Below the pieces are notes generated by a model that did no database searches, was not told where the DNA came from, and saw only the letters and a list, made by a program, of their open reading frames with translations. From the NCBI GenBank assembly GCA_026988445.1, contig JALSLF010000562.1, positions 1 to 7,268 on the forward strand: a DNA stretch of 7,268 nucleotides, read 5' to 3'. Shown here piece after piece: positions 3,118-7,268 of the stretch. Within the stretch, counting starts at the first letter, position 1. Each line of letters begins with the position of its first letter. The DNA comes from Bacteroidales bacterium (GTDB lineage: Bacteria > Bacteroidota > Bacteroidia > Bacteroidales > NBLH01). Made by a program: the position numbers and the translations under genes.

Positions 3118-5331
3118 TTAATTTGTAGTTTTTAAGTCCGTTTCAAATTCAAAATAAAAAATAGTTCCTTGATTTATTTCACTTTTTACACGAATAGTTC
3201 CCCCGAATAGTTTAATAAACTCCTTTACAATAGCTAACCCCAGCCCTTTTTTATGATAATTTTTATTTTGATAATGATGCAAAAATTCATTAATTTCTTT
3301 TTCACTCATCCCTTTACCGGTGTCTTTAACATAAAAAAGAATTTTTCCTGAATTCTCATTAATTGGTTCAATAGAATAAGCAATTTCAATATAACCTTTA
3401 TCAGTAAACTGTATGGAATTACTAATTAATTGATTAAAAATTTGCCAGATTTTATCATAATCATGAACAATTGCAAATTTATTATTCTTAGGTATTTTTG
3501 CTTGTATTTTAAGATTTTTCTTATCAGTTTCAAATAATTTATCTTTAAAATCATCAACCAATGAATAAATTAATTCTTCCGGTTTAAATTCTGATTTTTT
3601 TAATTTTACAATTCCCGACTGAATTCGAGAAAGCGTTAATACATCTTCAATTAAAGAAAGCAAAGTTTCGGTATTTTGTATAATCGCTTGCAAAAGCTCA
3701 TTGCGCTGATTTTTATCAGTGTTTTTATGAACCAACAATGTGGCAAAATCGGTAATTGCATTCAGTGGAGTTCTAATCTCGTTAGAAAGATTATTTAAAA
3801 ATGAAGTTTTTAACTTGTTAGCAACTTCTGCCCGCTCCATTTCAATTTGAAGTTCTTTTTTTCTAATTTCAACTATTTTTTCTAATTCTTGTTTATATTC
3901 TTCTAAAACCTTATTTTGTTCTTCAATTTTTTTATTTTTAATATCTAATTCCTTATTATATTTAACAATCTCAATGTTTTTTTCACTAATTTCATGAGTT
4001 TGTTTTTCCAATTCTTCCTGTTGTTTTGAGAGTTCTTTAATTTTCTCTAAAATTTCTTTATTTCGTTCTTCAACAATCCTCCTTAATTTTTCTTGTTGTC
4101 CGGCAATAATTCTATCGCGTTCTCTAATGGCACTCAACTCTTTTGCTCTGGCTTTTTTTTCTTTAATACTGTACATATTCAAACGATTGCCTATAACTAA
4201 TGAAAGCAAAATAATATTTAAAACTCTTCCGTACATGATTAAATTAACCGAATGCATATAGTAAGGTAAAAAGTAGGTGTGTATAATATGCACATAAATA
4301 AATATAGACAATACTAAGAGCCATGCTGCAGAAAAAAGAATACTTGAGATATCATCTTTTTTGAATAAATAAACAGAAATAATAAACAAATACAAATGCA
4401 ATAAACCCGTATAAATGATTAATAAACTAAAAGCTTTGCTAGCGGAAACAAAAAATCCGGAAATAATACATAAAACACCTAATATAAAGAATACCAAAAT
4501 TATCTTTTTCTGCTTTTTAAAAATTGGGCTTTGAATTAAAAACTCCCGGACAAACAGAATAGCACTTAAAAAAAACAGGATGGTGAAAAATAGCGTGTTT
4601 TGGCTTAGAAATTCAAAAATATACGGCTTTTTATTAAAAGAAAATAAGTTTAAAAACAAAATAATAGCAAAAAAAACATACAGTAAGTAATAAATATACA
4701 AACGTTCGCGAGCAAAAAAGAAAATAATCAGATTATAAAAAAAAGTCAAAATTAAAGCTCCCAGAATTAAGCCGTCAATGAGTTTAAAGGTATCTATTTT
4801 ATAGATTAAAGTATTCCTATCTAAAACATCAACGGTAAAAGGCAAATACGCATCCGATTTAATTTTAAGAAAATAAATAAACTTTCCGGTATCTAAACTG
4901 AAAACAAAACGATTTATCCCATTAAGAGCATATTGTGTTTTATTCGTTTTTTTTCCACTTACAATACTATCAATAATAAGCTTGTTTTTAGTTTTATAAA
5001 AATTAAGATAGCTGATAAAACCGGGTCGCACAAGCAGAAAAACGTCTTCATTTTTTTTATTATCAATATCCAAGGCAAGCCAATAAGTATAATTTGAATA
5101 TTTTGGCAAATCGCTAATCCGATAATTAAAAGAGCCTTTACGGTATTTTTCTATTATCTGATTGCATGAATAGTTACTATTAGTATCAATAAAAATACAA
5201 ACATCGTCCGTTAAAGAACGACATTTATCTTGTAAACCAAAAGTAATCGTGTTTTGTGCTTTGCCCCCAAATATAGAAAGCACAAAAAATAAAAATAATA
5301 AACAGTATTTAATAAATATCTTTCTTTGCAA
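3118..5331 (-). CDS. 7TMR-DISM sensor histidine kinase with H-to-N change in the H-box (probable pseudokinase)
   Basis: A 737-aa membrane sensor. Domains in order: signal peptide (1-25, ending GGKAQ); periplasmic 7TMR-DISMED2-type sensor (about 35-175, with the typical YWLALDI strand at 83-89); seven-helix 7TMR-DISM membrane domain (about 183-387); long coiled coil (388-505); HisKA (506-575); HATPase (about 620-732). The H-box reads FLNNLSNEIRTPLNAI: N517 (codon AAC at 3781-3783) replaces the phosphoacceptor His. E518 and T521 of the ExxT phosphatase-type motif remain. The N-box (N633, N638) and G1 box DTGKG (670-674) are present. The ATP lid is about six residues shorter than usual, and the G2 box reads KKGLGLAI instead of GTGLGLAI. 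The start is TTG at 5329-5331. No in-frame ATG precedes or closely follows it, and the signal peptide begins there. It is co-transcribed with the receiver gene 6 bases downstream. Confidence 0.93.
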   Translation of the reverse strand: MQRKIFIKYCLLFLFFVLSIFGGKAQNTITFGLQDKCRSLTDDVCIFIDTNSNYSCNQIIEKYRKGSFNYRISDLPKYSNYTYWLALDIDNKKNEDVFLLVRPGFISYLNFYKTKNKLIIDSIVSGKKTNKTQYALNGINRFVFSLDTGKFIYFLKIKSDAYLPFTVDVLDRNTLIYKIDTFKLIDGLILGALILTFFYNLIIFFFARERLYIYYLLYVFFAIILFLNLFSFNKKPYIFEFLSQNTLFFTILFFLSAILFVREFLIQSPIFKKQKKIILVFFILGVLCIISGFFVSASKAFSLLIIYTGLLHLYLFIISVYLFKKDDISSILFSAAWLLVLSIFIYVHIIHTYFLPYYMHSVNLIMYGRVLNIILLSLVIGNRLNMYSIKEKKARAKELSAIRERDRIIAGQQEKLRRIVEERNKEILEKIKELSKQQEELEKQTHEISEKNIEIVKYNKELDIKNKKIEEQNKVLEEYKQELEKIVEIRKKELQIEMERAEVANKLKTSFLNNLSNEIRTPLNAITDFATLLVHKNTDKNQRNELLQAIIQNTETLLSLIEDVLTLSRIQSGIVKLKKSEFKPEELIYSLVDDFKDKLFETDKKNLKIQAKIPKNNKFAIVHDYDKIWQIFNQLISNSIQFTDKGYIEIAYSIEPINENSGKILFYVKDTGKGMSEKEINEFLHHYQNKNYHKKGLGLAIVKEFIKLFGGTIRVKSEINQGTIFYFEFETDLKTTN

Positions 5332-5378
5332 ATTGTTAATATTTTAAAACTATACAGGAAAATTACATGATTATATCT

Positions 5379-5386
5379 CAAATTTA
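5379..5386 (-). promoter_or_regulatory. Promoter -7 element (TAAATTTG) for the kinase/receiver operon
   Basis: The minus strand reads TAAATTTG, an exact TAnnTTTG match, in the 153-bp divergent gap. It would give a leader of about 40 bases before the TTG start at 5331. No clear -33 TTG is visible, so confidence is moderate. Confidence 0.45.
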
Positions 5387-5448
5387 CACTAAATATTTTA
5401 ATGATTTCATTTTTTTTGTAAAAATTATTTTTCGCTTTAATTAATTTA

Positions 5449-5456
5449 TAGATTTG
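5449..5456 (+). promoter_or_regulatory. Promoter -7 element (TAGATTTG) for nadB
   Basis: TAGATTTG is an exact TAnnTTTG match 28 bases upstream of the nadB ATG, leaving a leader of about 20 bases that is A/T-rich and lacks a Shine-Dalgarno sequence. No good -33 TTG lies at the usual spacing. The kinase operon is driven from the same gap in the opposite direction. Confidence 0.5.
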
Positions 5457-5484
5457 TCCTAAAATATTCAGATATTATTAAAAA

Positions 5485-7065
5485 ATGCAAAAACAATACG
5501 ATTTTTTAGTTATAGGAACCGGAATGGCAGGTATGAGTTTTGCGCTAAAGGTTGCTGAACACGGAAAAGTAGCTATTCTTACCAAATCAAAAGCAGAAGA
5601 ATCTAATACTAATTTTGCACAAGGAGGTATTGCAGCAGTTACCTATCAACCGGATAGTTATGAAAAACATATAAACGATACTTTAACTGCCGGAGACGGT
5701 TTATGTAAACGTGATATAGTAGAATTAGTTGTATCGGAAGCTCCGGAGCGGATAAAAGAACTTATTAAATGGGGAACAGCATTTGACACAAAAGCAGATG
5801 GAAACTACGATTTGGCAAAAGAAGGAGGGCACTCGGAACATCGAATTTTGCACCACAAAGATAATACGGGCAACGAAATACAAATCAGCCTACTGAAAAA
5901 AATTAAAGAACACAAAAATATTGAGCTTTTGGATTATCATTTTGCTATCGATTTAATTACCCAACACCATTTGGGATACCATGTTACACGCCACCAGAAA
6001 GATATTGAGTGCTATGGATGTTATGCATTGAACATCAGAACAAAACAAATAATAACTATACTTGCAAAAACTGTATTTTTAGCCACCGGGGGTATTGGAA
6101 ATGTATATCACACAACAACCAATCCGCCCATTGCAACCGGCGACGGCATAGCTATGGCATACAGAGCAAAATGCTTAATTGAAAATATGGAGTTTGTACA
6201 ATTTCATCCTACTTCTTTATACGAACCTGGAAAAAGACCATCTTTTTTAATTACCGAAGCGATTCGAGGTTTTGGAGCTGTTTTAAAAACACAAAAAGGC
6301 GAAAGGTTTATGCATAAATATGATGAACGCGCTTGCCTTGCTCCGCGCGATATTGTAGCACGCGCCATTGATAATGAACTCAAACTTTCCGGAGATGATT
6401 ATGTTTATCTGGATTGTACCCATTTGGACGACAAAGAATTAATTAATCACTTCCCCAACATCTATAAAAAATGTAAAAGCATTGGAATAGATATTACCCG
6501 AGATTATATTCCCGTGGTTCCCGCAGCACACTATGTATGTGGCGGAGTAATTACCGATAAAAACGGAAAAACATCAATAAAAAGATTATTTGCCGGAGGA
6601 GAAGTTTCATCAACAGGACTGCATGGAGCAAACCGTTTAGCATCTAACTCTTTACTCGAAGCGGTGGTTTTTGCACATAGGGCAGCTCAACAAGCAATTA
6701 AAGAAATTCATGAATATAAAATAAAAAAGGAAGTACCCGATTGGAACGACGAAGGCACCTCTCACCCCGAAGAAATGATTTTAATTACACAAGAGTTTAA
6801 AGAACTGCAACAAATTATGAGTAATTATGTAGGGATTGTACGTTCAAACCTTAGATTAAAACGTGCACTGGACCGTTTAGATATTATTTATAAAGAAACC
6901 GAAGATTTGTACGAAAAATCTACTATTTCACCAAAACTCTGCGAATTAAGAAATGCCATAAATGTTGCATACATCATTATTAAAATGGCAAAAAACCGTA
7001 GAGAAAGTCGCGGCTTACATTATAATATAGATTTCCCTGAGAAAAATAAAATAATGAATGAGTAA
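5485..7065 (+). CDS. nadB: L-aspartate oxidase (NadB)
   Basis: A 526-aa cytoplasmic flavoenzyme, full length for the family (roughly 510-550). It oxidises L-aspartate to iminoaspartate, the first step of de novo NAD synthesis, which NadA then uses to make quinolinate. The N-terminal FAD dinucleotide fold is IGTGMAG (10-16), followed by NFAQGGIAA (43-51) and the family motif EGGHSEHRILHHKDNTG (113-129). The succinate dehydrogenase/fumarate reductase-type active site is visible: H241 in QFHPTS, E258-R261 in TEAIRG, R288 in APRDIVARA and H349 in AAHYVCGG. The FAD-binding STGLHGANRLASNSLLEA (376-393) follows. The C-terminal helical domain (about 430-520) ends with SRGLHYNIDFP. NadA and NadC are not in the window. 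The gene has its own promoter-like element, and the next gene follows on the same strand 52 bases later. Confidence 0.98.
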   Translation: MQKQYDFLVIGTGMAGMSFALKVAEHGKVAILTKSKAEESNTNFAQGGIAAVTYQPDSYEKHINDTLTAGDGLCKRDIVELVVSEAPERIKELIKWGTAFDTKADGNYDLAKEGGHSEHRILHHKDNTGNEIQISLLKKIKEHKNIELLDYHFAIDLITQHHLGYHVTRHQKDIECYGCYALNIRTKQIITILAKTVFLATGGIGNVYHTTTNPPIATGDGIAMAYRAKCLIENMEFVQFHPTSLYEPGKRPSFLITEAIRGFGAVLKTQKGERFMHKYDERACLAPRDIVARAIDNELKLSGDDYVYLDCTHLDDKELINHFPNIYKKCKSIGIDITRDYIPVVPAAHYVCGGVITDKNGKTSIKRLFAGGEVSSTGLHGANRLASNSLLEAVVFAHRAAQQAIKEIHEYKIKKEVPDWNDEGTSHPEEMILITQEFKELQQIMSNYVGIVRSNLRLKRALDRLDIIYKETEDLYEKSTISPKLCELRNAINVAYIIIKMAKNRRESRGLHYNIDFPEKNKIMNE

Positions 7066-7117
7066 TTTTTCACTTAATTTTCCTATTTTCGTTAACAAAA
7101 TATTTAAAAATCTTATC

Positions 7118-7268
7118 ATGGCAAATACCGAACAAAAACTAAGCTTGGAAAAATATAAATTGATTAACCGCATATCCGGCTGGGTAGTTTTTTTAATTGC
7201 TTTTATTACTTATTACCTTACCATTGAACCAACGGTAAGTTTTTGGGATTGTGGTGAATTTATTTCAA
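7118..7268 (+). CDS. DUF2723-type membrane protein, N-terminal fragment (cut by window edge)
   Basis: Only the first 50 codons are present, and the reading frame is open to the last base. A basic polar N-terminus (about 1-20) is followed by a transmembrane helix GWVVFLIAFITYYLTIEP (21-38) and then TVSFWDCGEFIS (39-50). The EPTVSFWDCGEFI signature right after the first helix is characteristic of DUF2723 proteins of Bacteroidota, large multi-TM proteins resembling GT-C glycosyltransferases; the Asp in this loop (D44) sits where such enzymes keep an acidic residue. An in-frame ATG at 7058, overlapping the end of nadB, would add 20 residues (MSNFSLNFP...). I prefer 7118 because family members usually have a short tail before the first helix. 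The true length and function cannot be judged from the fragment. Confidence 0.85.
   Translation, partial: MANTEQKLSLEKYKLINRISGWVVFLIAFITYYLTIEPTVSFWDCGEFIS

Overview
The window looks like a chromosomal segment of an AT-rich member of the Bacteroidota. Four things support this. Exact matches to the phylum's TAnnTTTG promoter -7 element lie upstream of several genes. The start sites have A-rich leaders without Shine-Dalgarno sequences. There is a 7TMR-DISM-type sensor kinase. The gene entering from the right edge is a DUF2723-type membrane protein of the kind common in this phylum. A genus cannot be named from the sequence.

Layout, left to right. (1) A complete tRNA-Asn(GTT) with its own promoter and a strong intrinsic terminator. 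The 3' end of the tRNA plus the terminator is then repeated in a perfect 101-bp tandem array of about 2.6 copies (107-367). Between the terminators lie two identical decayed tRNA 3' halves whose anticodon arm is replaced by a TCCCGAT/ATCGGGA hairpin. A separate leftward terminator (391-429) closes the next operon. (2) A leftward two-gene operon: a DUF4160-like protein (813-1178) followed by a DUF2442-like protein (485-805). (3) A divergent 186-bp gap holding a perfect 9-bp-arm palindrome. (4) A rightward pair: an unrecognised five-TM protein with a lysine-rich tail (1365-2315) and a small lipoprotein (2321-2719). (5) A leftward two-component operon: a 737-aa 7TMR-DISM histidine kinase (3118-5331, TTG start) and a single-domain CheY-like receiver (2737-3111). 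(6) Rightward nadB, L-aspartate oxidase (5485-7065), and the start of a DUF2723 protein (from 7118, cut by the window edge).

The most notable observation is in the two-component operon. The kinase's H-box reads LSNEIRTPL, with asparagine exactly where the phosphoacceptor histidine should be, and its ATP lid is short and lacks the first glycine of the G2 box. The ExxT phosphatase-type motif, the N-box and the G1 box remain, and the co-transcribed receiver keeps all its catalytic residues. This suggests a membrane sensor that cannot autophosphorylate in the usual way and may act as a phosphatase, an ATP-binding regulator or a heterodimer partner. The second notable item is the tRNA-derived tandem array. 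The remaining genes look like ordinary housekeeping or hypothetical loci.
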